From assembly GCA_022577435.1 (NCBI GenBank), contig JAKOON010000055.1:774117-838116 (forward strand): a stretch of DNA of 64,000 nt. Direction: 5' to 3'. A program made the translations under genes and the position numbers. Positions 48,763 through 62,992 of this stretch are shown here, piece after piece (positions within the stretch are counted from its first letter, which is position 1; each line of letters opens with the position of its first letter). The notes below the pieces were generated by a model. It ran no database searches, was not told the DNA's origin, and worked only from the letters and a program-made list of their open reading frames with translations. Source of the DNA: Embiotoca jacksoni (Eukaryota; Chordata; Actinopteri; Embiotocidae).

Positions 48763-51700
48763 TCACTCTGTAGGGAAGTGAACGAAGGTGATGGGAAACG
48801 CTCCCTTTCTGCTCGGCTCTGCTTCGATGTAGCCGACCTGAAACACAGAAGACAGTAAAACCTGACAAACTGCACCCTAGCAACAACTTAGCAACCACCT
48901 GTTTACTGCCCCCATCAGATGCAGAGAGGCGTTTTTCCTGTGTCGGGAGGTTTTCCTTCACTCACCGACCAGTCGCTGTCCTCGTCCCTCTCCACCACGA
49001 TCACCTCCCCCTCGCGGAACGTCAGCTCGTCTGGATTATCAGCTGTACAGTTGTAGATGGCCCTCACCCTCTGAGGCCTCTGCTTCTGCACACACGAGTT
49101 ATACTGATTACATTACATTACATTGACGCTTTTATCCAAAGCGACTTACAGCACACTGATGGTTCACCATCGGGAGCAATTTTAGGGTTCAGTGTCTTGC
49201 TCAAGGACACTTAGGCATGTGGACAGGAGGAGCTGGGATTGAACCACCAACCTTCGATGAGTGTGCAACCCACTCTACCGACTGAGCTACAGCCTCCCTG
49301 ATTAAAGGTTGAACCAAGCTGCATGAGGAGAAAGAGAAGACAGCCGGACCGGGCTGCTTAAAGACTTACGGAGAAGGTGGTTCTGGGTTTGGGTGTTGGA
49401 GGATTTGGACTTTGAGGGGATCTGGAGTGACAACCTGCAACGGAGAACAAGAACTTCAGGATGATGGAAAAAAAAAAAAAAAAAAAAAAGTGATTTGTTT
49501 ACGACGCGGTGACTTAAAAGACCGATCGCCGTCGAGCTCGACAGAAATAATGTTTTCATGCTCACCACGGCAGTCGTTTCTCTTTTTTACTCTCATTAAA
49601 GTCAACGCATGTGTGTGTGTGTGCGTGTGTGTGTACCTCGTTTGTCCATAGATGCCATTCTGACCGGAGGTCTCTGAGGAGGACGTTTCACTGATCTGAA
49701 ATCAGAATGAATAAAGTCAAAAAGGTCCAGTTGGAGTTATTCCAAACAGAATCAAATCTGACCAATACAGAGCAGGTACCGACCAGTTCTGACTAGTTCT
49801 GACCAGTTCTGACCAGTTCTGACTAGTTCTGACCAGTTCTGACCAGTTCTGACCAGTTCTGACCAGTACATCCGGTACCTACACAGTGGGAGACTTGGGG
49901 GACTTGGGTCCCGGTGGTCTGCTGCTCTGGTGGCTGGGCACGGGTGGAGGGAGGGGCGGAGCTTTGTAGTGGGGTGCTGGTGGGATGGAGGGTGCTGGTG
50001 GGACTGGAGGTACTAGGGGGGCAGAGGGGAGTCCTGATGGTAGGGGAGGCAGAGGAGGGAGGGGGGTGTTCTTGGCTGACTTGGTCTCTAACATGCTGGA
50101 CCTCTTGTTGACGGGAGGAGGAGGAGGAGGAGCCACTGGGAGCACTGGGGGAGCAAGAGACGAGAAAATAATTCTACGACAAAGAGACAAAACAACAAAG
50201 ACACAAAACAAACCACAAAGAGACGAAACAACAGAAGACAGAGAGAGTTTGTCTCCTCATAACGGTGTTAGCTGTTTTACTTCGTCGTGGCAGCTTGGAG
50301 CTGACAGGAAGTGACACTCACCGTATATGGAGGAGTTCCTCTCGGGGGTTTGAGGGTTGGGGGGGTCGGAGGACGAACGCTGTCGTCCCACTGTTTCCAT
50401 GGCAGCGGTTTTACTGTGACCTAATCCTGCAGGGACACGCAACACGGCCGAGTTTAAGTTCCTCAATCACAGTTAAAAGCTGCCACACCCTTCATTTTAA
50501 AATGTACACGACAAAACGCCTCCCCGATGACCTCTGACCTCTGTTTGGCACTCTGGGGGGCAGCGGGGGCGTCGGCCCCGGCGTCGGCAGGTTCAGGTCC
50601 AGCATGGTGCCGTAGGTCTCGTTGGTGATCATGGAGCTGGGGATCGGAGGCCTCTGTTTGTCCCGCGCCAGGAAGGCGGCGTCCCGGGCCAGCGCCGCCA
50701 GGTTGGGCTGCATGAGGGCGCTGCCGGGCACGAAGCAGCTGACCGGGCGCTCCTCCCGCCGGTTCGGGATGGGCTGCACAGGAAAAAACCACACGGGTAC
50801 ATCAGGAACGCCGGGGGGCGGAGCTTAACAGAGGACGTCTTCGTCGCACGAAACCAGCCCCACACACACCTTGTCCTCCATCTCGTCCTCGCTCTCGTCC
50901 AGGTCCTCGTTTTGGAGACGCCACTCGTACTCGACGTGAACGTGGACATTGAACTTCCCCGTCTGAGCCTGAGTCAGCTGGAACACAACGGCGAGATGCG
51001 TTACCAGACTTTTCCTGCACAGACACGCCGACGGTGAGACAATAACTGACTTAGCTTAGCCTAGCGTAGCTTTGTTTATCATAGCTTTGGTTAAATTAGT
51101 CAGTTTAAATGTTTTTAGTTTTTTTTACTTTACTGCTAAAAGTTTTGGTGTCATTCTGGTTGACTGGTTGATAAACAGCACAGTGCTAGTTTTGACTTAA
51201 CGTAGCCTAGCCTAGCTTTAGCTTATTTTACTTTAGAGAGACAGGACTTCATATTTTTAATTTATCTTTTGCTGCATGTATAAAACGTGAAATCCAAAAA
51301 CCGACAGTAGCTTCAGTGCTAACGAGAGAACAGAGAGCTCAGAGTTTATTTTCTGTAAACTGGCCTACACGTTAAAAGTCTCACCAGTTCTTCACACTCA
51401 GTGTGTCGCAGACGTTTCGCGATGTCCAACGCCGTCTCTCCCGCTTCGTTTGCTGTGGGGACAAATGGAAACGGAAACATTTTGAGAAACGACTAAATCT
51501 GCACGTCCAGATCTCTTCTAATCTTTAAATTGACCATATTAATGATTCAGGAGCAGAAAAAGTATCAATATTACAGATGCAATAAAACTATTGATTTTTT
51601 TGGTGTGTAAGTAAATTAAGTTTGTTTTAGAGGCACCCACAGGATTATAATATATATCAGAGCTTTGTGTGTAAAACTGACTGATATTTGAATGGAGTTT

Positions 51701-54700
51701 GGTGGAGATTGATCTTAGCTAAGGAAATACATCACTGATCATTATCGGTGTTCCCCTGCAGCTAACTGGTGTTAAATTCGCAGATATTTGAATGGAGTTT
51801 GGTCATTTAAATTAAAAGTATTCATCACGTCTACATCAGGAAACCGGAATCTACTCCGTAAAACGCCGTCTCCACCCTGACGGTGTTAGCGGATGTTTAA
51901 ATGCTCCTGCTCTTACTGTTGGACACTGAAGCTTTTCCTCTCAGCAGCAGTTTGAGACACTCGCTGTTGTCCGTCAGGCAGCAGTAATGCAGCGCCGTGC
52001 TTCCTCTGGCCGTCTGCTTGTCCAGGTTACCACTGAAACACACGCCCGCTCATTACGACACATGCGAGGACGGACGGGCCCGTATGGAGACGGGGACGAT
52101 GTTCAGCCGTTACCTGTTCTGGGCCAGGAAGTCGACGATGTGGAGCGAGTTTCTGTCGACCATTCGGACCGCCAGGTGGAGCACCGTCTCTCCAGGTTCC
52201 TGATAAAAAACAATGAACAAAACAATGCATCGAGGGAAGTCCATGGAAGCATCACTGAACGGTCCGAAGCGGGCGAAGGTACATAGGCCGAACATTTGTG
52301 GTTGGAAATCGTCAGTCAGAAGACCACAAATACGAGCAGAAAGTCTCTGAGACTGCTCGTGCTGCGTACGAATTTTAGGCTCGTCAGCTTTGCCAACTGT
52401 TTGCTAGCGTTGTCGGCGGTTTGTTAACTTGAGTTTAGCTATTAAGAGGTTTTTTTGTTTTTTTTATAAAGCAAAATTAGCTGTTCGTTAGCTTTATTAG
52501 CTGGTTGTCAGATTGCCAACACCGAGGTTTTGAGGTGTCTGATGGGAAAAACACTCGCCCGCCCAAAATCACTGCAAACCACCTGAACTGTGGCGCCGTG
52601 GCAACACGACAACACGCCTGCTCACAAGCAACAGGAGCAGTCTTGGAACTTACTGATGCACCTTCGGGTTAGTAATGTGCGCTCGTACGTGTTCGTTGGG
52701 CTGCAGGCTGGTCTCCATCAGGTCCACCCCCTCCGCGTACACCTGGATGAGAGACAGGATGTCTCTGCTTCTGACGGCCTCGTACAGAACCTGCAGTCTG
52801 GACGCGGCGTCGGCACACCGTCGCCGGGCGAAACGCTTCTCCGTGTACTTGGCCGTGATGTAGTCCTTCCTCATCTGCCTGGAAGACAGAGACATCGAGT
52901 TCCTAACACATCCTCTCAATCCTGCCTGCCTTCGCATCGTGTCTCTGAAAACCACCTACATGTCGCTGCTCGGATCCGGTTTGGTGACGTTTTGCGCCGC
53001 CAGGTCCGCCTCCATGATCTCGTTGAAGCTGGCGTTGCCGACGTTCTTTGCCAACTAAAACACAACAACAGCACAAAGAAGAAGCAAACACATCTTCCCG
53101 TTTCCTGCTTCGAGTGGCGAAAGCCTGTTTGGACATTTAACGCCGTCCAACACGACAGAGCTGCAGACAAAAAAAAAACAGTCTGAACTGCCTCGACGCT
53201 CTGATTTACGTGACTCCTCTGGGGACAGTGAAGGGGACTCACCAGCAGCTCAGAGGTTCCCAGGACGTCCAGGTCCAAACTCTGGATCCTGGAGTAGTGG
53301 ACCCCCATCTCCCTGTGGATCCCAGAACACTCGATGCAGATCAGCACCCCGAGGTTCGTGGACAGCCAGGTGGGACCTGATTGGTGGGAAAGTATCACAT
53401 TATTAATGGATCACCGGCTACAAGAAGCTGACCGAGCAAATGAGGTTGCCGAGGCCTCTAATGGATCGGGTCAGTCGGGTCGGACCTTTCAATGGATCGG
53501 ATGTAGAATTCAAAAGTTGCTAAAAGTTATTCAAAAGTTTGTGACCAGTGGTAATAGTACAAGCAGTAGTACCGGTAGGAATAGTACAAGCAGTAGTACC
53601 AGTAGGAGTAGTACAAGCAGTAGTACCAGTGGGAGTAGTACAAGCAGTAGTACCGGTAGGAATAGTATAAGCAGTAGTACAAGCAGTAGTACCGGTGGGA
53701 GTAGTACAAGTAGTAGTACCGGTAGGAGTAGTACAAGCAGGAGTACCAGCGGGAGTAGTACAAGCAGTAGTACCAGTGGGAATAGTACAAGCAGTAGTAC
53801 CAGTGGGAGTAGTACAAGCAGTAGTACCAGTGGTAGTTTCAGGTGCAGCATTAGCAACAGTTGAAGTTGTGGAATCGGTGTAACTGCGGTACTAGCAGTA
53901 GTAACGCTGACCTGCGGCTCCACAGTCGCAGCAGCCGTCGTTGCCGCTCATCCTCTTCACCTCTCCTACGATGGCTTTGGTCAGCTCCTGGACGATGTTG
54001 TTCTCTCCTTCGTCCTGGTCGCCTTTGAACGCCTTGTTCAGCGCCTCCTCTTTACTGTTCTGCAGCACCGACACCCAGCTGAAAGACACCGACTATGAGA
54101 GCTCACGCCAACACACCAACCGTCCAAGGACACGCCAACCGTCCAAGGACACACGCCAACCGTCCAAGGACACACCAACCGTCCAAGGACACACGCCAAC
54201 CGTCCAAGGACACACCAACCATCAGAGGACACACCAACCGCCCAAGGACACACCAACACACCAACCATCAGAGGACACACCAGCCGCCCAAGGACACACC
54301 AACACACCAACCATCAGAGGACACACCAACCATCAGAGGACACACCAACCATCAGAGGACAAACTGTTACACCAACAAGTGAGCGGCTGAGGGAACACCT
54401 GCTGCTACTTACACCTGACACTCTGCCTCGTCCTCCGCCTGGAAGTGATAGGTTCGGTCGTCTGAGGGAGCGGGGGAGGGGGAGGACACAGACAGGAAGC
54501 AGATCAGATAAAAGCGTGCAGGGCTCGTTGTATTTCGACATGCGAGCAGGACGAATCTGCAGCGTACGTGAGAACAGGTCGAAGCTCTTCTTCTCGTCGG
54601 GATTCCTCTTCACCTGGCAGGTGAGCAGGTTGAGTTTGGCCGGAGGTCTGTTCGCCTGCGAGACAACGAGCAGGGAGGAAGGTGAGAGGACACCTGTTTT

Positions 54701-57397
54701 TTGAAACGGAATGCAACCACAGTACTGATGCTGGATTTCAGGTATATTTGGTACAGAAGTTCGTGTTCCCCAGATGATGAACCATAAGTATAGTTTATTA
54801 AAATAGCATCCGGAGCTAAATTACCGTAAGGCTTTACCTTTGATCAACATCACAATTAAAGTCCTGTTAGCAGCAGCTACTAAAACATAACTCGGAAATT
54901 TGGACTTTCCTGCTCCATATAGTGAAAACAAAACAAATTACCAGCAAAAAGTTCCTTTTGATTCTGAAAGCTGAAGCAGAGACAAAAGGTTTGAAAGCTC
55001 AGAGAGATTTAAAGCTGCCTCGATGACCCTCCTCCCAAAACAACCCTTCTGATCTAATGAGAGTCAGATTTGAGTCCAAACTCGTCCTCTTCCCACCCTT
55101 CTCTCTGTCATCCTTTTCCTTATGCTCTTCCTTCTCCTCCTCTTTCGCTTCCTCTGTCCTGCTTGGCCGTTTGACTCTTCGCGTACAAACTTCAAAATAA
55201 CAAAACAAAAAAAACAAAAACAGAAGGAAGAAAAAAGGAAAAAATAAGAAGCTAGATTACAAAAAAATTAAAAAGGAGAAAAAAGCTGATGCAGATGATC
55301 AACCCATGAGGAGGCGTCTTGGTTGGACGTGCAGGTGGGGAGGGGTGAGGGGTGGTGGTGGTGGTGGTGGTGGTGGTGGGGGGGGGGGGGGGGGGGGGGG
55401 CTCGTCATGCAGGAGGGCCAACGGGTGAAGAGGATGTGGCGTCTTACCGTGCCGTGGCAGATGGTCAGGAAGCCGTTCCTCACCGAGCACTTCCTCTTCT
55501 GCCACACCTTCCTCAGCCTGAGGCAGAGACGCGTGGATTTCACGTTAAAGACGTTTTAAATGCGAAGTCCGACAGAATGACACATGTAACCACGGCAACC
55601 GTGGACAAATATAGCGACAGATGTCAAACGTTTGACGGATATAAAGAATTTAACACAAAATGTTGAAGACGAAAACTCGACTAAAATATTGTTCAGGAAA
55701 TTGAGTAAAAAAAAGAAGATGAAGCTTTTTTAACAGTAAAGATCAAATCTAAATAAAACAAGAAGTGTACGCGTCAGCAGATTCTCCGTTCTCTCCCGAA
55801 GGATTGTGGGAGTTCACTCACCCCTCACTTCTCTTGTAAAGGACTCCGGAGCGTTCGGTGCCGTGAGCTTTGTTTCCCTGCAGCTGATGGAGGCTGTAAC
55901 CTGCGTTCTGCTTCGCCTGAGAGTCCTGAAGGTAAATTCAATTCACACGTGAGCGTCAACACCTGAAAACCTCCCGGACACGTCCCGCGAACAAACAGGA
56001 AGCGAACGCGCGCCGATCACCTCTTTGTGCTCCGACTGCAGCGACGCCTTCAGGACGTCTCGGAGCTGAGTCAGCTGCTTCCTCTCTCCGTCCTGAGTCT
56101 GTTTAATCTGAAGACCAACAGGTGGATTTAAAGTTTACGGCCGTTTTTTTTAACGTTTGTTTTTCTGACTGTGATCGTTCAGACGACGCGTCCTCACCGC
56201 GGTCAGGTCGGTCGCCAGCTTCTCCACCGACGGTTTCAGACTCTCCACAGCTTTCAGTCCGTCCTGAAAAAAACTACAAAAATAATAAAAAAATTTAAAA
56301 AAAACACTTTAATGGGAAAAGTTTTTCCTCAAAAATAAATCAGCAAACAACCAAAATGATTGTCGTCAAGTCGTCATTGCTGTTAAATTGGCTGACGATT
56401 ACATGATTACAAAATTAAACTTTAAATTGAAACGTTCTCTTGTTTTTTACGTGGAGTTATTGGATAATAAAGGACTTTTATTTTGGGGTTTTGGGCGACG
56501 TACTTGCACTGAGCGTGGAAATACTTGATTAGGTTCTGGAGGAAGTCGACACCTTTCTTCACCTTGATCTCGTTCACTTTCAGCAGATACTGCGGAGAGA
56601 AGACGACCAATCAGCTGTGAGTCGAATAAATAAGGACATTAGGAAATACAAAGAAACAGGAACTCGTCCAATAAAATCTGACTTCCTGCTTCCTTTCAAA
56701 ATAACACAGCTCACTGCAGCGGTTTTGAATGAGTCACCATCCAATCACATCACTGGCCCCGCCTCGTTTGTCTTGATTGACAAGACAAATAAAGGAAATG
56801 AAATGTTGTGAGATGAATAACAGTTTTCCGTTCAAACTGTATTTCAAACTGCAGCCACACGAACGCGACCTCTGACCTCTGACCTCTGACCTCACCTCAC
56901 ACATCTGCAGCTGGAAGAGTCGTCTCTCCTTCTCCATCTCCTCGGCGATTTCTCCGCCGCTGAACTCCGTGCGAATCATCCCGTGCTGCTTGGCGTGCTC
57001 CCTCTTCTCCTTCTCGATCTTCGCTCTGCAGGGGTCAAAGGTCGAGTTGAAATGTCATCCCGTCTGTAGTTCTTACGGCGTCGGGCGTCTTAAATACGAA
57101 CGATTTCTGACGGCATTTCCTCCCAAACGCGACAAACTGAGTCTCCGAGAGAAGTACGGAAGCTACGATCGTTTGAATTGATCTGTTATCGCAAATTATA
57201 AAACAGCTTCTTTCTCCTGGTAAGTTACAAAAAACAACAATTGATCATTATTTAACTTTATTAAAACGTTTTTCTGTTTTCATATTTAAAGGATCATAAG
57301 TGTTGCAGACATTAGTGTGTTTTGTTTTTCTTACAGCTTCGTCTCGTAATCCTTCCAGGCTTTATCGAACGGCTTCTTCAGATCCTGCAGAAGCAGT

Positions 57398-57442
<45 letters not shown>

Positions 57443-57457
57443 ACACACACACACACA

Positions 57458-57530
<73 letters not shown>

Positions 57531-57577
57531 AGGACTTTGACCGGTGAGTCTCCCTGGAAATATTTCAAGAAGATAAC

Positions 57578-57633
<56 letters not shown>

Positions 57634-59382
57634 GTGTGTGTGAGTGTGTGTGTGTGTGTGTAAACAACTGTTTAATAAAGCAAGCGTGCTGGAAAAAGTG
57701 CCCATATTTGGTCGAGCTGAGGAGAAGCGAGGGGGTGGATCTAAGGACACTAGGCCCCGCCCACCTACAACGGACACCTGACTGCACCACAGGCCTGTCA
57801 ATCAAAGCAGCCCCGCCCTCCAAACATATCTGTGTTTGAGGCCTAATATCTAATGAATGATTAATTATTTCCAGACTGATGAGAAGGAGTTTATCTAACA
57901 ATTTACTCACTTTGTGTTTCAGGAGAGAACTTGATGCTTTTTGAATGGGAGTCTATTGAAGCCCCTAGTGGCCCTCAGTGGTATTACACTTTAACGACAA
58001 CCGTTTTTACATCTGGTCTATAATCGTACTTAATATTGAAGGACCTTTGGGAGGTCGAGTTACAACCAAACTATTCTGCAATGGAAATGTTGAATTTTCT
58101 TGGAAATCAGTAAAGAAAAGAATTAAAGAAAATGAAAACACACGAACCCCTTTGACGCCCTTCAGGTCTCCCTTCAGCAGGCTGTCCAGCGGGAACGTGA
58201 TGATGTTGTTCATGTTCTGCAGCTGCAAACAAGACAAAAGTCAAACGTATAAATGCGTGTTTTAATATCCTCCGAGTCTGACAGGGTTTACTGAAGAGTT
58301 TCCTCACCAGGTTTTTGAAGAGCGACGTCAGCTCTTTGGTGAAGACGGCGAACTTGAGGAAGGCGCAGCCGACCTCGGCGTCCTCCCGGCTCTCGCAGTT
58401 GTCCCCGAACTTCTCCACCGCCTGGATGTACTGATCCTCGTTGTCCACGTGAGCTGCGACACAAATCCATCGGTAAGATTTGTTATTCTGGAATCTTGAT
58501 TTTTGTATAAATTCATTTTCAGGTCGATCGGATCAGAAAACAACCGATCGACGGATCAACCCGAGGAAAAAACTGAAGTAGAGAATTCATGTTATTTATG
58601 TAAATACAAATAAAACAAAGTGAATCATAACAAATAATATTGAAAATACCTAAATAAATAATACGTAACGAGACAACAACAATCAACTGGAAGAAAAGGA
58701 ACATTATATTAATAAAATAAAGAAACTATAGTGAATAAATATACAATAAAATAAACAATAATAATGGTTAATAAAAAAACAACAACTAGATTAATCATAA
58801 TGAATAATAGTAATAATAATACTAAATTACACTTGAATAAAAATAAGGACTAAATAATAAATAAATCGGATTAAATGAAAAACCAATAATTACTTTATAG
58901 TTAATAATGATTGAGCTGCAGTTAAAATGAAGGAAGGCTTGAGAAATATCTTTGTGTCCGATGTTATTTTCAATCTCAGCTGAAAACGTATCTTCAGAAA
59001 TGATTTATTGCCTTTATTTATTGATCTACACGTAGCTGATTCTTCGCCAGGAAATCTTCCAGTTCTGAAGAGTCATCGGCCGAAGTGGATCAAACGTTTG
59101 TGTTGGTGTCCACCGACAGGTACATTAAAAAAGTCGAGGACTTCCTGTCACTGTTCGCCATAAACTGAATATTCTGTGTTTGTTCTGAGCGCGCTCAGTC
59201 GGCCTCCTCTCATGAGTCAGTTTACAGACAGACCAGAAGTGCAGGTGGGCGTCTCTCCCTCGGCATGCTGGGACAGGAAGCAGTATGACAGGAATGCTTT
59301 GGAGGTGAGACTCGACAGCCTGAACGCAAAACCCACCGATCTGAACCAACAACAAAACGGGCCGCAGACACACACATGCACG

Positions 59383-59422
<40 letters not shown>

Positions 59423-60906
59423 AACACAAACACACACAAACACTCTGGGCTTTTATTTAGGCGGTTTGAGCCCGAGCAGACAGACAGGAAGTGAAAGACT
59501 TTGTGGTGAGACGTGTTTGTGTTTCTGCAGATAAAAACACTCTCTCACCCAGACCGGACGTGCTGATGGCCTTCACCGACTTCTTTATCTTGTAGAGAAC
59601 CGATCGGTCCACGTCCAGCGCCTGAGGGCGACAAAAGGGTCAGCGCTCAGATCGGAGGTTACCGTGGCAACAAAACACTGCAGAACAAAGCACGGAAACA
59701 TCAGCAGTAAAATGTACCAAAGTGTGTTTCAAATATATTTATACGCGTTTAATGAAGCTGCAACGATCAGTCGACTTAAACATGATGATGAATAATTATT
59801 TTTATTTTTTTTATAAATAATGTTGAAATCTAGAAGTGTTACCGAAGGGGACGTCTGTGCACAGTTTGAGTTGGAAACTTAATTAAACCACCACAAAGCT
59901 TTAATGTGGGCGGGACAAGGGGCGGGGCCTTTTCACAAAGTATCCAACTCCCAGTCATGAAACCAAGGTTGAAGCAGAAGTGTCTTCAGCTGCAATACCA
60001 GCGAGTGCCACTAGAGGTCGGCTCCAAAAAGCCTCCGGCTCCATAGACTCCCATTCAACTTCTCTCATCAAATCCAAAGTGAATAAAATGTGTCCATCAG
60101 TTATCTCGGTGTTGTTAGCTAAAGTCACTCCTTCTTATTAGTTTTCTGGAGGTCCATCTGAAAATAATCCCTCATTCATTAGAAAAGAAGATTCAAGAAG
60201 ACCTGTTTTTGGGGGCGTGTCTGTTTGATTGACAGGCCTGTGGTGCAGTCAGGTTACAGCTATCGGTGGGCGGGACGTAGTATCGTCAGGTTTCCAATAT
60301 GATCGGTCAGATCCACCGCTGGCTCCTCCCCCAGCTCGTCCAAATATGGTCACTTCCTGCTCTTAACTGCTCCGAACTAGCAAAGATGGCGACGGACAGA
60401 ATCTGAACTGGAGGATTCATAATGTTCACAAACCAACGATGACATCACTGATGGTTGATGACATCACTGATGGATGGTGACATCACTGCTGGTTGCCGCT
60501 CGGTGCCAAAATGAAATGCAGTCTGCCAAAAGTACCAGGATGTCCGGCTACATACGGTCGTATCTTTCTAGCCTGCATGCTGCTCTGGTGGTTCTGACCC
60601 ACAATCCTCTGCAGTGGAAGATGCGTCACACGGACTGAGCCAACGAGAGAGGAAGAGGAAGAGGAAGAAGATGACAACGACATAGAAGACGGAGACGCGT
60701 CGGCCATCTTTGTTTCCAGATCCACTAAAGAAGCCTGAAAATCCTCTGAAACCTTCTGAGTCTCAACGAAACCTTTAAAAGTCTAAATCAGTTCGTTCGT
60801 TTCAACCTCTGATTGTTGATAGATTCATGAGAGACATGAGAACATGTGGAACTATGTTGTGTGTGGAATATGTTGGCATGTTAACATTGACCATAGTGAA
60901 TAGTAT

Positions 60907-60947
<41 letters not shown>

Positions 60948-62940
60948 GTGTGTGTAATACTATATTGTGTACTGACATCATATTCCATTCTGCTGTATGC
61001 AGATTTTTTTTCTTTCTGAAGACGGGAATCGATTCACCCTGCGATGCTGAATCTTCACATCAGGAAGTGAAACTATCGGGATGGAAATCAGCTATTCACA
61101 CTGCACGCCGCGGCACAGCGGACGTCCCATGTCACAGTCACAGTCTGACACAGTCGGCAGGTTGGTTACTCGGGTCACCTGACAGACGTGTTCTCCCGCC
61201 CACCTCGGTGACTCACACCGGGAAACATGCAGACGGTCCGGCAGTCCTGAAAACTACAAGACCGGCTTGCCGTTCAAAATCAAGTTTAAATCTCTGCAGG
61301 GTTTTGCGAGGAGGCAGAAACAGGTGAACGCAGGTGTTTCAAACGACGACTACAAACACTTCAGACGCACAAAACTACAAAATAAAAATCGTGCGACTTT
61401 CTGAGAACATCATAATTCCACCGTCATCATGATGCCCTTTCAGAATAAACCTCCAGAGAACCGGACGGTTCAGAAGCTGCCCGAGAATCGGACTGATTTT
61501 AAGTTTTCCTTCAGTACCCCAGTGAGCAGGGAGGTTTCTCTGAACTCCCATGATGCACTGCAGACGGGAGCCGCTCACAAACACTTCGGCTGCTGTTATT
61601 GGTGCAAAAGTGACAAAATGTGACCTCAGTGAGCCGTTTACATCCGAGCGTGTGCACAACAACAGCTTCAGCCCAGCTGGACGTTCACGACATCACTATA
61701 TTTGTTTTAAATACTTTCTACTGTTTTTGTGTGGCCAAACTGGGAGTTGATCTCATGTTGACTGTAATTATTATAATAATGACTGAAGTTGATGATTTAT
61801 TGGTGTTTAAAAACACTCAAAGCAGCTTCGACTCGTCTCATGACGGGCGAGCCGAGACACGACCGAAGCAGAGCTGAAGAAGCGCTTCGAAAACTGGTCC
61901 GAGAACAGATTTAAAAATGGATCGGAGAGGAGGAGAGAGAAAGGGAGAAAGGGAGAAAGGGAGGGGAGATGAAAGCCAAAAGGAGGTGAAGAGGAGGGAT
62001 TTAGCCGAGACGCACATTAGAGACAGAAGGAGGGACGGAGTGAGACGGGTCTTGTTGGGACTCGATCAGACGGGCGAGGCTTTCGCCGTCGCCTCGGGTC
62101 TGCTGGGCGGGAACGTCCCAGCATGCAACAGGAAGAAGAGGAGGAGGAGGAGGTCATGATGAAAAGTCCAGATTTCACTCATCTTATTGAATCATTCAGC
62201 GCGAGTACATTTTAAAAGTGAACTGTGAAAACCTGTGATCTGACTCGGGACCTTTCATGGACCTTTAAGGACCTTTTAGTGACCTGAAACAAATATTCAG
62301 GAAACACCTCCAGCAGCACCAGTGAGAATTCTGTCTCTTAACTTCACTATGCAGCTCTTCGACCAGTGACCTTTCACCTTTCAGCTGCCGCTTCCTCCCA
62401 AAACTTCTTTGGTTACCAAATCTGCCTCATCATCACTGCGTTGCAAAACAAAAAGAGGCAGTTCAGCTCTGAGCTCTTACAACACGCCGAGAGTCAACTG
62501 TTACGGCAGGAAGTGAGTCTCTCTGTTCCTCTTTCTAACGCGTTGCTGTTTCTGCCTGGAAAAAGGAAGAGAGGGTAAAAACACAGCTGCACATTCATTA
62601 AACAAACACATCTGCACATTTACCAAACAAATAAAGCTGCACATTCATTAAACAAACAGCTGCATGTTTACCAAACAAGTAAAGCTGCATGTTTACCAAA
62701 CAAACACATCTGCACATTTAACAAACAAACACACCTGGAATTACAACATGTTTACTGAATAATCACCAAAATTCCCCGTTTTAATCACAGGAAGTGGCAA
62801 CAAAACAGGTTGAAGAAAATAGGTTACTATTACTAATATTAATAATAACAACAATAATGGGATTTTGTGCCTTTTCATGGTCAGCAGAAGCCGGTTTAAC
62901 CACCTTATTCAACTCAACACATCTCACAGTTTGGGCCCCT

Positions 62941-62992
<52 letters not shown>

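Noticed and set aside
49883..49890. Stop codon (TAG) at the end of ASAP2 exon 24
   Set aside because: The TAG lies beyond the GTAGGT donor; joining ACTGT to ATCAGTG in the next exon keeps the frame open and reads TVSVKRPPQRPP.
54411..54416. ASAP2 exon 13 ending at CAG before GTGTAAGT
   Set aside because: That would put exon 14 out of frame; the donor two bases on (GTAAGT) gives ECQ-V-WVSVLQ, matching the family.
60483..60725. 80-codon minus-strand frame with a Ser run in ASAP2 intron 1
   Set aside because: No recognisable domain or exon signals; it may be part of a dispersed repeat.
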